Assembly (NCBI GenBank): GCA_937896265.1
Contig: CALBMD010000378.1
Span: 1-21,113 of the forward strand
DNA from: an uncultured Pseudomonadota bacterium
GTDB lineage: Bacteria; Bdellovibrionota_B; Oligoflexia; Oligoflexales; Bog-1112
Direction of reading: 5' to 3'
DNA length: 21,113 nucleotides
Made by a program: the position numbers and the translations under genes. Below are positions 8,750 to 15,236 of the stretch, piece after piece; the stretch's first letter is position 1, and each line of letters begins with the position of its first letter. Under the pieces are notes generated by a model. It was not told the DNA's origin and made no database searches. It saw only the letters and a program-made list of their open reading frames with translations.

Positions 8750-9643
8750 CTAAACGTCCTCCTGAAAGAGAAATCGTTTAGTAAGATTGTCATAAACTGA
8801 AATTGCCGGCTCTGGCTCCTGCAGCCAGGCATTGTTTGATTTTAACAAACTATCTAGCAAAGAAATATCAATAACCTTTACCCTTTTTTGTGCCGCCATC
8901 AGTAAACAGTATTCTCCCAAGATACTAATGCGTCCAGGATAGCCTTCGCTTAACTGGTGAATCTTATCAATAACGGTGGCGGCGAAGGGGTTGGGGACTA
9001 TCTTGCTTACATTCAAATACCATTGTATGTAGCCTTGCGTCTCCTCCCGTGTATAAGGGGGTATACCAAAACTATTTATGAGGTGATGACCAAGATTAGC
9101 CTCTTTCAATAGCTGGGCCAAAGTTGACTCGCTCCCAAAGAGACAGCATGAAACAACCGAGCCAGCTAAAGAGCTTAAATCAAATAGAGCCTTTAATTCT
9201 TGCCATGCGGCTGCCTGTACTACCTGATCACAAGCATCGATCATTAAAACAAGGATTCGGCGTTCTTTTTGCAGCTGTTCTAGCCCTCGCCCCAAATTTC
9301 GCCAAGGATCTTGGCTAGATTCCTTAGATCCTAAAAGAAAGTTTTGTATCTTTGGCAAAAGCCAGGGTCTATCTGGTTGAGGTTTTAGTACACAAACAAT
9401 ATAAGGTTCAAAAAGCTTGGGCTCTAAGTTTTGTTGGAGCCAACGAACAATGGTTGTTTTTCCTGAACCGCCAGGGCCCCAGATAACTTGAAGGGTCTTA
9501 GGTTGTTTTGCTAAAAGCAGTACTTTTTCTGCCAGCGATTGATTTTTGAGCGGCATATAAATTTTCCCAAAGGGAGTAGGAGCTGTAAAAATCCCCTGGG
9601 GCGCCGACCAGAATTTTTGATAATCTTGCATACTTATAACCAT
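8750..9643 (-). CDS. P-loop ATPase, ExeA/GspA-like AAA+ type
   Basis: This 297-residue soluble protein contains Walker A GPGGSGKT (residues 56-63) preceded by a hydrophobic strand (LQVIW). Walker B is LVLMIDACD (about 131-139), where Asp136 would bind Mg and the usual following Glu is replaced by Ala. A C-terminal helical lid region includes LSEGYPGRISILGEYCL, matching the G-x-P-R-x-I sensor-2 pattern of ExeA/GspA/MshM-type ATPases. Those proteins act in envelope machinery or secretin assembly. I see no membrane helix or peptidoglycan-binding domain, so only the ATPase module is present. It is the first gene of an operon with tamB and tamA (10-bp gap). ATG codons at 9643 and 9631 are both possible; neither has a good Shine-Dalgarno. 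A role in outer-membrane assembly is inference from position only. Confidence 0.75.
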   Translation of the reverse strand: MVISMQDYQKFWSAPQGIFTAPTPFGKIYMPLKNQSLAEKVLLLAKQPKTLQVIWGPGGSGKTTIVRWLQQNLEPKLFEPYIVCVLKPQPDRPWLLPKIQNFLLGSKESSQDPWRNLGRGLEQLQKERRILVLMIDACDQVVQAAAWQELKALFDLSSLAGSVVSCCLFGSESTLAQLLKEANLGHHLINSFGIPPYTREETQGYIQWYLNVSKIVPNPFAATVIDKIHQLSEGYPGRISILGEYCLLMAAQKRVKVIDISLLDSLLKSNNAWLQEPEPAISVYDNLTKRFLFQEDV

Positions 9644-9894
9644 ACTGGAACTTGAGTTTTTTGTTCCATTATCTAGCTAGGCAAGGACATGTTATCTATT
9701 TGCTTTTAGCGATAAGAGAGCCTATATAGAGCTGGGCAGAAAAAAACCCGTTCGTTTGTTATCGGCAAGAAAGGATCTTCAAAAGATTTTTTTGATAGCA
9801 AGGAACTTTGCCTGGTTAGTTTCCTAGAAAAAGTTTTCTGCTAAAAATTTTAATTCGATGAGACAGCCCTAGTCTGATTTCAAAGGAAGGCGAC
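9644..9894. other. Divergent intergenic region between the ATPase operon and maf
   Basis: This 251-bp AT-rich stretch should hold the promoters for the minus-strand ATPase-tamB-tamA operon and for maf. I find no hexamer pair good enough to call on either strand. A weak hairpin (ATCTT-CAA-AAGAT, near 9776-9788) followed by a T run reads like a poor terminator on the plus strand, but there is no upstream plus-strand gene for it to serve. The AAGGAAGG just before 9895 is the maf ribosome-binding site. Confidence 0.5.
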
Positions 9895-10521
9895 ATGATA
9901 GAAGCTTTGCAAAACAAGTGGCATTTTATACTAGCTAGTACTTCCCCTCGGCGGCGTGAACTCTTAGCTAGCATGGGTTTCACCTTTGAAAGCAAAGCGC
10001 CCAAATTTGACGAGGTCCCACATCCTAGTGAAACTGCTACAGATTATTGTCTACGCAATGCTTTAGGTAAGGCCCAAGCTGTACTCGAAGAGTACAAGGA
10101 TCAGTTACCAAATTCCTCACTTATTCTAGCATCTGACACTATTGTTGTTTTAGATGACCTCATTATTGAAAAGCCCACTGACAAGAAAGATGCCGCACGC
10201 ATTTTAGGCCAACTTTCTGGCCGCACTCACCAAGTGTTTACCGCCTGTGCTTTCTTAGAGTGGAATGGTTCAAACATAGTGCAATCTCATACTTTTTTAG
10301 ACTGCTCTCAAGTCACATTTAGAATTCTTCATTCAGAAGAAATCAATCACTATTTAAAATCTGATGAAGCTATGGATAAAGCTGGCGCCTATGGCATTCA
10401 AGGTAAGAGCGCTTATTTTATCGAAAATATCTCAGGATCCTATACAGGGGTTATGGGCTTACCGCTTGGCGCTGTATATGAAAAACTCGTACAGCTATCA
10501 AAACTGTCTTATCAAGATTGA
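9895..10521 (+). CDS. maf: Maf-family nucleoside triphosphate pyrophosphatase (YhdE-like, dTTP/UTP type)
   Basis: The 208-residue protein is the usual length for Maf proteins, which hydrolyse non-canonical or excess nucleoside triphosphates to monophosphates and are linked to division arrest. The signature ASTSPRRRELL is at residues 14-24 and the catalytic-region SDTIVV is at 80-85 (Asp81). The substrate-loop motif GAYGIQGKSAYFIENISGSY at about 164-183 is closest to the YhdE branch. The ATG at 9895 follows an AAGGAAGG Shine-Dalgarno with good spacing. It lies on the plus strand upstream of the translocase but is separated from it by 209 bp that contain a separate promoter, so it is probably not in the same transcript. 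It is a cytoplasmic housekeeping gene with nothing odd about it. Confidence 0.93.
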   Translation: MIEALQNKWHFILASTSPRRRELLASMGFTFESKAPKFDEVPHPSETATDYCLRNALGKAQAVLEEYKDQLPNSSLILASDTIVVLDDLIIEKPTDKKDAARILGQLSGRTHQVFTACAFLEWNGSNIVQSHTFLDCSQVTFRILHSEEINHYLKSDEAMDKAGAYGIQGKSAYFIENISGSYTGVMGLPLGAVYEKLVQLSKLSYQD

Positions 10522-10559
10522 AATCTCAATAAGAAAGAAAATTTAGGGGACAGCCGCAC

Positions 10560-10591
10560 AGTTTCCAAAACTCTTTTTTGCTTTCAAAAAA
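10560..10591 (+). terminator. Weak terminator-like hairpins after maf
   Basis: AGTTT (10560-10564), CCA and AAACT (10568-10572) can pair and are followed by a run of six T (10574-10579). That T run can alternatively pair with CAAAAAA (10585-10591). The stems are short and AT-rich, so efficiency is doubtful. The position between maf and the translocase promoter is right for a terminator. Confidence 0.35.
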
Positions 10592-10621
10592 ACGCTAAAA
10601 TCCAAAATATAATTCTCTTTC

Positions 10622-10650
10622 TTGCTGTAATATTTAGCCACTGCTATAAT
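10622..10650 (+). promoter_or_regulatory. Sigma70-type promoter of the nucleotide translocase gene
   Basis: TTGCTG (10622-10627) and a perfect TATAAT (10645-10650) are separated by exactly 17 bases. Transcription should start near 10657, giving a leader of about 73 nt to the ATG at 10731. The leader contains a 7-bp inverted repeat, GCTGCAT (10668-10674) and ATGCAGC (10680-10686), that could form a hairpin. This is the best promoter in the window and suggests strong housekeeping expression. Confidence 0.75.
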
Positions 10651-10730
10651 TCGCGGTAGTGCGCCCAGCTGCATAAATAATGCAGCAAAACAGCTCAAAG
10701 CGTTTATTTTTTAATAACATAGGAGTAAGC

Positions 10731-12290
10731 ATGGCGTCACAAAACTCACCAAAGGAATTTGGCAAAATTCGATCAGCCCTCTGGCCTATCCATTCCTATG
10801 AACTGAAGAAGATGATTCCAATGTTATCGATGTTCTTCTTCATCTCTTTTGTTTACACTATTTTACGCGATACTAAAGATACTCTCATTATGACAGCTCC
10901 AGGATCTGGTGCTGAAGCAATCCCCTTTCTAAAACTATGGTGTGTTGTCCCAGCAGCCATTATCATCATGTTGATCTTCTCTAAACTATCTAACACGCTT
11001 GATAAAGAACGTCTTTTTTACACAATGGTTATCCCTTTTATTGCCTTCTTTGGACTCTTTGGTTTTATTCTCTATCCAATGCGCGATATTCTTCATCCAA
11101 CTGAGTCAGCGGAGTTTTTGCGTAACTTGCTACCTGTTAATGCGGCAACAAAAGGCATCATTGCTATTTATGCCAACTGGACATTTGCCATCTTCTACAT
11201 CTTAGCTGAGATGTGGGGTAGCATGGTGCTATCCATGCTCTTTTGGGGATTTGCTAATGACATTACTAAAACCAGCGAAGCCAAACGCTTTTATGGACTT
11301 TTAGGCCTTGGGGCCAACTTTGCGTTGATTTTCTCAGGCCGAGCTATTGTTTGGGCAGGTTCAGGTGGTGAAGGTCGTTCCTATGCCTTCTCTTTACAAC
11401 TATTGATGACAGCTGTTGTCATTGCGGGTCTTCTCACTTTGGTAATTTATTACTGGATGAACCGAGTTGTCTTGACTGACCCTCGCTTCTACGATGTTAG
11501 CCAAGTCAAAAAGAAAAAAACTAAAACAAAGATGTCTATTGGCGAAAGCATTCGCTTCCTCGGCAAATCCAAATACATTGGTTGCATCGCCTTTATAGTG
11601 CTAGCATACGGCATTAGCATCAATCTAATCGAAGTTATCTGGAAAAGCCAAGTAAAGGCTCAATACCCTAACCCGCTTGACTATAACAATTTCATGGGAC
11701 ACTTCTCTGAATGCACTGGTTATGCCACTATTTTTATGATTCTATTTGTTAGCCATAATGTCCTTCGGCGCTTTGGCTGGACAATTGGCGCCTTAATTAC
11801 TCCTATTGTATTGACCATTACTGGCTTGCTGTTCCTAAACTTCATTGTCTTTCGTGAGTATATGACTGGCTTGTTAGCTATGTTTGGTACGACACCTTTG
11901 ATGATGGCTGTTATCTTCGGTGCTGCTCAAAATATTATGAGTAAGTCATCGAAATACTCGCTTTTTGATCCAACCAAAGAAATGGCCTACATACCCCTTG
12001 ACGAAGAGTCAAAGGTCAAAGGCAAAGCTGCTATTGACGTAGTTGGTGCTCGTTTAGGTAAATCTGGCGGCTCTTTTGTTTACCAAATTGCAATGCTTTT
12101 TGTATCGACAGCTGTTGCTACAGCTCCTTTTATTGCCGCTGTCTTTATCTTTATCGTCGGTGGCTGGATTTACTCAGTGAAAGCTTTAGGTAAACGCTAC
12201 GAAACTCTTGTTAAAGAGACGGAAGAAGAGATTGTTACTTCTAAGGCAAGTATTGCTAGCAACGCAAGTCCAAGTCCAAGTAAAAGCTAG
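10731..12290 (+). CDS. tlc: Tlc-family ATP/ADP (nucleotide) translocase
   Basis: The protein is 519 residues from the ATG at 10731, preferred because AGGAG (10721-10725) lies five bases upstream. The frame is open to an ATG at 10680, but that start has no Shine-Dalgarno and sits inside a leader hairpin. It is a polytopic inner-membrane protein with about twelve hydrophobic segments. Family hallmarks are FVYTILRDTKDTLI near the N-terminus, AYGISINLIEVIWKSQVKAQ followed by YPNPLDYNNFMG, LRRFGWTIGALITPIVL, and SLFDPTKEMAYIPLDEESKV with KGKAAIDVVGARLGKSGGS. Family members (Rickettsia Tlc, Chlamydia Npt, plastid NTT) exchange ATP for ADP or import nucleotides. The exact substrate cannot be read from sequence alone. 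The C-terminus is a polar Ser/Ala-rich tail. It points to an organism that takes nucleotides from other cells. Confidence 0.95.
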   Translation: MASQNSPKEFGKIRSALWPIHSYELKKMIPMLSMFFFISFVYTILRDTKDTLIMTAPGSGAEAIPFLKLWCVVPAAIIIMLIFSKLSNTLDKERLFYTMVIPFIAFFGLFGFILYPMRDILHPTESAEFLRNLLPVNAATKGIIAIYANWTFAIFYILAEMWGSMVLSMLFWGFANDITKTSEAKRFYGLLGLGANFALIFSGRAIVWAGSGGEGRSYAFSLQLLMTAVVIAGLLTLVIYYWMNRVVLTDPRFYDVSQVKKKKTKTKMSIGESIRFLGKSKYIGCIAFIVLAYGISINLIEVIWKSQVKAQYPNPLDYNNFMGHFSECTGYATIFMILFVSHNVLRRFGWTIGALITPIVLTITGLLFLNFIVFREYMTGLLAMFGTTPLMMAVIFGAAQNIMSKSSKYSLFDPTKEMAYIPLDEESKVKGKAAIDVVGARLGKSGGSFVYQIAMLFVSTAVATAPFIAAVFIFIVGGWIYSVKALGKRYETLVKETEEEIVTSKASIASNASPSPSKS

Positions 12291-12323
12291 CGAGACGTGT
12301 CTTTATTTAAGGTTGGATTAGAG

Positions 12324-12423
12324 CTAGTTTGTAATGGCAGCCTGGCATAAGACGGTGTTCTGGGGAGCTGCGCGCTCCCCAAACCCCTGCACCGGGGGAA
12401 GTTTCCCCCTAGGCCCCCTCCTT
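12324..12423 (+). repeat. Left arm of a 100-bp GC-rich inverted repeat
   Basis: This arm matches the reverse complement of 12533-12632 at 98 of 100 positions without gaps. I count 62 G/C in the arm, well above the neighbouring genes. The two differences (12336 versus 12620, 12391 versus 12565) are transitions; the first still allows a G-U pair in a plus-strand transcript, the second in a minus-strand one. The arm has its own hairpins: GGGGAGC-TGCGC-GCTCCCC, and GGGGGAA paired with TTCCCCC. It lies 33 bp after the translocase stop. Confidence 0.95.
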
Positions 12424-12532
12424 TTTAAGAACTAAAAAAAGATAGGCCGAATGGATGATATCCCAGTAAGGCCGCAGCTTTTAATAAACTAGCTTAATGG
12501 CACTCTCTACTAAAAATCTAAAAAAAGCTGAT
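12424..12532. other. 109-bp spacer between the arms of the inverted repeat
   Basis: The spacer is AT-rich and has no ORF of note. It contains a nested inverted repeat, CAGCTTTT (12475-12482) and AAAAGCTG (12523-12530), so the fold can continue inward. No transposase fragment is visible. Confidence 0.6.
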
Positions 12533-12632
12533 AAGGAGGGGGCCTAGGGGGAAACTTCCCCCGGCGCAGGGGTTTGGGGAGCGCGCAGCTCCCCAGAACA
12601 CCGTCTTATGCCAGGCTGCTATTACAAACTAG
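12533..12632 (-). repeat. Right arm of the 100-bp GC-rich inverted repeat
   Basis: This is the reverse complement of 12324-12423 with two mismatches. It lies 48 bp before the 3' end of the minus-strand exporter gene, so the whole element sits between two convergent genes. It could act as a bidirectional terminator or mRNA-stabilising foldback, although no T-run directly follows the stems. It may instead be a dispersed repetitive element. I see no target-site duplication in the immediate flanks. Confidence 0.95.
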
Positions 12633-12680
12633 ACCAACACCAGATCAACCCAGAAGACCGTGGAATGCTAGAGAGACCCT

Positions 12681-13583
12681 CTAGTGAGAGGCAGATGCTT
12701 CAATGGCTTTTGCCTTCTTGACTTTAAAATAAGCACGCCAAATATTGAAAGAATTATAGAGCATCATCGTAAAAAGTAACCAACGTAAGGTACTTTTATC
12801 TACAGCGGTAAGAAGCGGCGCTGCAATAAACACACCAAATACAGCCGATAGAGTCAAAGTAATCGCCAGATTACGCTCTACATTATTTCGCTTAAGAAAC
12901 GCTAAGGCCGTTACAGGTTGCTGTAAGGCAGAAGCAGTCGCCATAATAGGAAAGGCTGCTAAAGGAGACATACCTAAGAAAAACAAGAAAGCCTGGACTG
13001 GAGCATAATAGCCAACACCGACACTTGGCAACCAGCCAGCAAAGAACATCCCTACACAACCAATAATCAATGAAGAGCCACGCAATGAAATAGCTTCACC
13101 ACCAAGAGGTAATAGCCCCATTTGATTAGCAAAAACAATGGCTGCCGTACCTAGAAAAGCTGAACCCATGATCTGGCGGATCCCTTGCTGCGGCACATTT
13201 TTAACAAGCAAACTTGAGACATAGGCCCCAACACAGGTAGCAAAAACTAATGAAATGACAGTTAAAATATCAATTTCGACAATTTGTAAAAAGATAAGCG
13301 ACTGCACCATAGAAGGTAGAATCGCATGATAATTCAATGTTCCCGCAAGCTTGCGCTCGTCAAGAAACTTCAGATGGCTATCTGAGGCAATCACTACACC
13401 AAAACTACCTAATCCCAAGGTATCTAAAAAGTTGGCTAAAAAACCTGCAAATACAGCTGACCAGCTCTTTTTCCCAGCCCAGAAGGGTGTTCTTTCTTGG
13501 CGCCATTGGTAAATCCCTAAAAAGACTACGCTAAAACCAATAATAGTTACAGCAACCTTCAAAATAGCGAAGAAATCAAACAT
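12681..13583 (-). CDS. TauE/SafE-family anion (sulfite/organosulfonate) exporter-like membrane protein
   Basis: The protein is 300 residues from the ATG at 13583, chosen because AAGGA lies about six bases upstream; an in-frame ATG at 13607 has no such site. It has about eight hydrophobic segments and glycine-rich motifs typical of the family: LGLGSFGVVIAS after the first repeat, and WLPSVGVGYYAPVQAFLFFLGMSP in the second half, consistent with the duplicated fold. Family members export sulfite, sulfoacetate or related anions, but many are uncharacterised and the substrate cannot be read here. It is divergent from a sulfotransferase gene (121 bp between starts) and convergent with the translocase across the inverted repeat. 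A short palindrome, CTAGAG (12668-12673) with CTCTAG (12679-12684), covers its stop codon. Confidence 0.85.
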   Translation of the reverse strand: MFDFFAILKVAVTIIGFSVVFLGIYQWRQERTPFWAGKKSWSAVFAGFLANFLDTLGLGSFGVVIASDSHLKFLDERKLAGTLNYHAILPSMVQSLIFLQIVEIDILTVISLVFATCVGAYVSSLLVKNVPQQGIRQIMGSAFLGTAAIVFANQMGLLPLGGEAISLRGSSLIIGCVGMFFAGWLPSVGVGYYAPVQAFLFFLGMSPLAAFPIMATASALQQPVTALAFLKRNNVERNLAITLTLSAVFGVFIAAPLLTAVDKSTLRWLLFTMMLYNSFNIWRAYFKVKKAKAIEASASH

Positions 13584-13684
13584 AACTGTCCTTCTGATGA
13601 GTTCCAAACCGTAAAAATTAGAAGATTATACCATACTTTATATCTGAATTCAAGCATGTTGAAACTTTTTCTCAAACACAAGAA

Positions 13685-13695
13685 TATGATATGAT
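13685..13695 (+). promoter_or_regulatory. Possible -10 element(s) of the sulfotransferase gene
   Basis: Two overlapping TATGAT hexamers lie at 13685-13690 and 13690-13695. A TTGAAA upstream is 20 bases from the first, too far for an ideal -35. If either hexamer is used, transcription would start within a few bases of the ATG at 13705. That would make the message leaderless or nearly so, consistent with the absence of a Shine-Dalgarno sequence. Confidence 0.35.
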
Positions 13696-13704
13696 ATTAG
13701 CAGC

Positions 13705-15129
13705 ATGGAAAAACCTACATCAAACCAAAGCCTTGAAACTCTCGACAAGGTAAGAGTTCTATATAGACAGGGAAAATACGAAGCCTGCCTATCTACCGTT
13801 CGCGAATTTAGTCAGCATCCTGAGCATAAGACTTATCTAGAAGAGTTCTTAGAACTAGCAGGAAGGTCTCAATTTCATTTAGGGTATTTGGATCTAGCTT
13901 TGACAAACTTCTTGAAACTGCAGGATCTCAATCCTAACTATCCAAAAATTAACTTTCGAATTGCTTTAAGCTACGATGAAAAGCGTGATTTTAAAAACGC
14001 TATGGATTTCTACAAAAAAGAACTATCTATCAACGCTAATCATCTGCCTAGCCTTTACAACTCTGCTAGGCTTATGCTCTTTTATAATGAAACAAAGATC
14101 GCTGAAAGCGTCTATCGCTATATCATATCTATCGAGAAAAATGCTACAGAAGCCTATCTTAACTTAACTCAATGTAAGCATTTTGAAAACGTTGCTGAGC
14201 AAGAAACCGCTGACCTGTTACAAATCAGTTTGGATCCAACTCTTAGTGTGCAGCAAAAAATTGAATCCAGCTTTGCTTTAGGCAAGATGTTTGATGATCT
14301 AAATGATTATGATCGTTCATTTACCTATTACCTCCATGGTAATACACTGGCTTACTCAAAGAAAAACTTTGACTTTGAAGATGAAAGTCGCTACGTCGCA
14401 GCTATCGAGAAAGCCTATAGTGCCAAGCTGCCTACAAGCCGAGAACAAACAGCCCTGCAGCCCATTTTCTTAATCGGCCTACCCCGCAGTGGTAAGACTC
14501 AAACAGAGCGCCTAATAAATCTTTCTATTCATGCCAAGCCCTGCAGTGAAGCTAAGGTGATTTCTAACCTAGCTGCTACTATGCATCACTTAAAAAAAAC
14601 AAGAGCTGAATTTCCTATCAGCCAAAGCCAACTAACAGAAGCTGACCTAGGTGAATTTACTCATTCAATAGCAAAAAAGTACCAAGATCTCCCTGGCACC
14701 GACAGTCTCATTATCCTTGACACGACTCCTAACTATTATCTTTATCTTGGACTCATTCACCAAATTTTTCCAGAAGCCAAAATCATCCACTGTCTCAGAG
14801 ATCCCCTGGATCACTGTTTACAGATGTATTTTAAATATTTTTCTAAAGGCCATGCCTACTCTTATGATCTGGCTAGCCTAGGCCATTTCTATAAGCTATT
14901 TACTCAAATGATGGCTTTTTGGCATAAATCCCAAGATATAAATGTCCTAGAAGTTCGCTACGAAGATCTAGTAACAGATCCACAAACTCACCAACAGAAA
15001 ATTATGAAGTTTTTGGGTGTTAAAGAGTTTAATCCTGTGCCCAGTGGGGTATTTAATTCTCTTGAAAAAGGACGGGCTGCTCACTACCTGCAACATCTAG
15101 AACCCATTCGCAGGATCCTCAAGCTCTAA
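13705..15129 (+). CDS. TPR-domain sulfotransferase
   Basis: This 474-residue protein has a tetratricopeptide-type helical region over about residues 10-240 (for example YLDLALTNFLKLQDLNPNYP). A sulfotransferase domain follows. The 5'-phosphosulfate-binding loop is FLIGLPRSGKTQTERLI (255-271). The 3'-phosphate-binding motif is IIHCLRDPLDHCLQMYF (360-376), and RYEDLVTDP follows at 418-426. Glu282 (in CSEAK) sits where the family usually has its catalytic acid. Such enzymes transfer sulfate from PAPS to proteins or glycans. One oddity is Gln373, where relatives usually have the conserved Ser of the 3'-phosphate site (CLSCYF pattern), so activity or cofactor binding may be altered. There is no signal peptide, so it is cytoplasmic unless exported otherwise. 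Its substrate is unknown. It is divergent from the TauE-like exporter. Confidence 0.88.
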   Translation: MEKPTSNQSLETLDKVRVLYRQGKYEACLSTVREFSQHPEHKTYLEEFLELAGRSQFHLGYLDLALTNFLKLQDLNPNYPKINFRIALSYDEKRDFKNAMDFYKKELSINANHLPSLYNSARLMLFYNETKIAESVYRYIISIEKNATEAYLNLTQCKHFENVAEQETADLLQISLDPTLSVQQKIESSFALGKMFDDLNDYDRSFTYYLHGNTLAYSKKNFDFEDESRYVAAIEKAYSAKLPTSREQTALQPIFLIGLPRSGKTQTERLINLSIHAKPCSEAKVISNLAATMHHLKKTRAEFPISQSQLTEADLGEFTHSIAKKYQDLPGTDSLIILDTTPNYYLYLGLIHQIFPEAKIIHCLRDPLDHCLQMYFKYFSKGHAYSYDLASLGHFYKLFTQMMAFWHKSQDINVLEVRYEDLVTDPQTHQQKIMKFLGVKEFNPVPSGVFNSLEKGRAAHYLQHLEPIRRILKL

Positions 15130-15162
15130 CTGAAATCTGAATTTCCAGAGATAAGGCGGTTT

Positions 15163-15190
15163 GAAGGAGCAAGGGAACCCTCGCTCCTTC
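15163..15190. terminator. Hairpin between convergent sulfotransferase and topA genes
   Basis: GAAGGAGCAAGGG (15163-15175) pairs with CCCTCGCTCCTTC (15178-15190) with one mismatch. It sits 33 bp after the sulfotransferase stop and 46 bp beyond the topA stop, the classic place for a shared bidirectional terminator. Neither strand has a T run after the stem, so intrinsic termination would be weak. A second small stem (GCATT/AATGC, about 15197-15211) follows. Confidence 0.5.
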
Positions 15191-15236
15191 ACTATGCATT
15201 GTAATAATGCGTCACAACAAAAACAGATTTTAGGCT

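Noticed and set aside
9763..9835. Relation of the 9796-9832 sequence (TAGCAAGGAA ... TTTCCTAGAAAAA) to the repeat unit at 20163
   Set aside because: Two short blocks are shared, but their spacing differs (24 versus 35 bases) and the intervening sequence does not align well enough to claim a repeat family.
10680..10730. N-terminal extension of the nucleotide translocase from the ATG at 10680
   Set aside because: That ATG lacks a Shine-Dalgarno and lies in a leader inverted repeat, while the ATG at 10731 has AGGAG at ideal spacing and gives the usual family N-terminus length.
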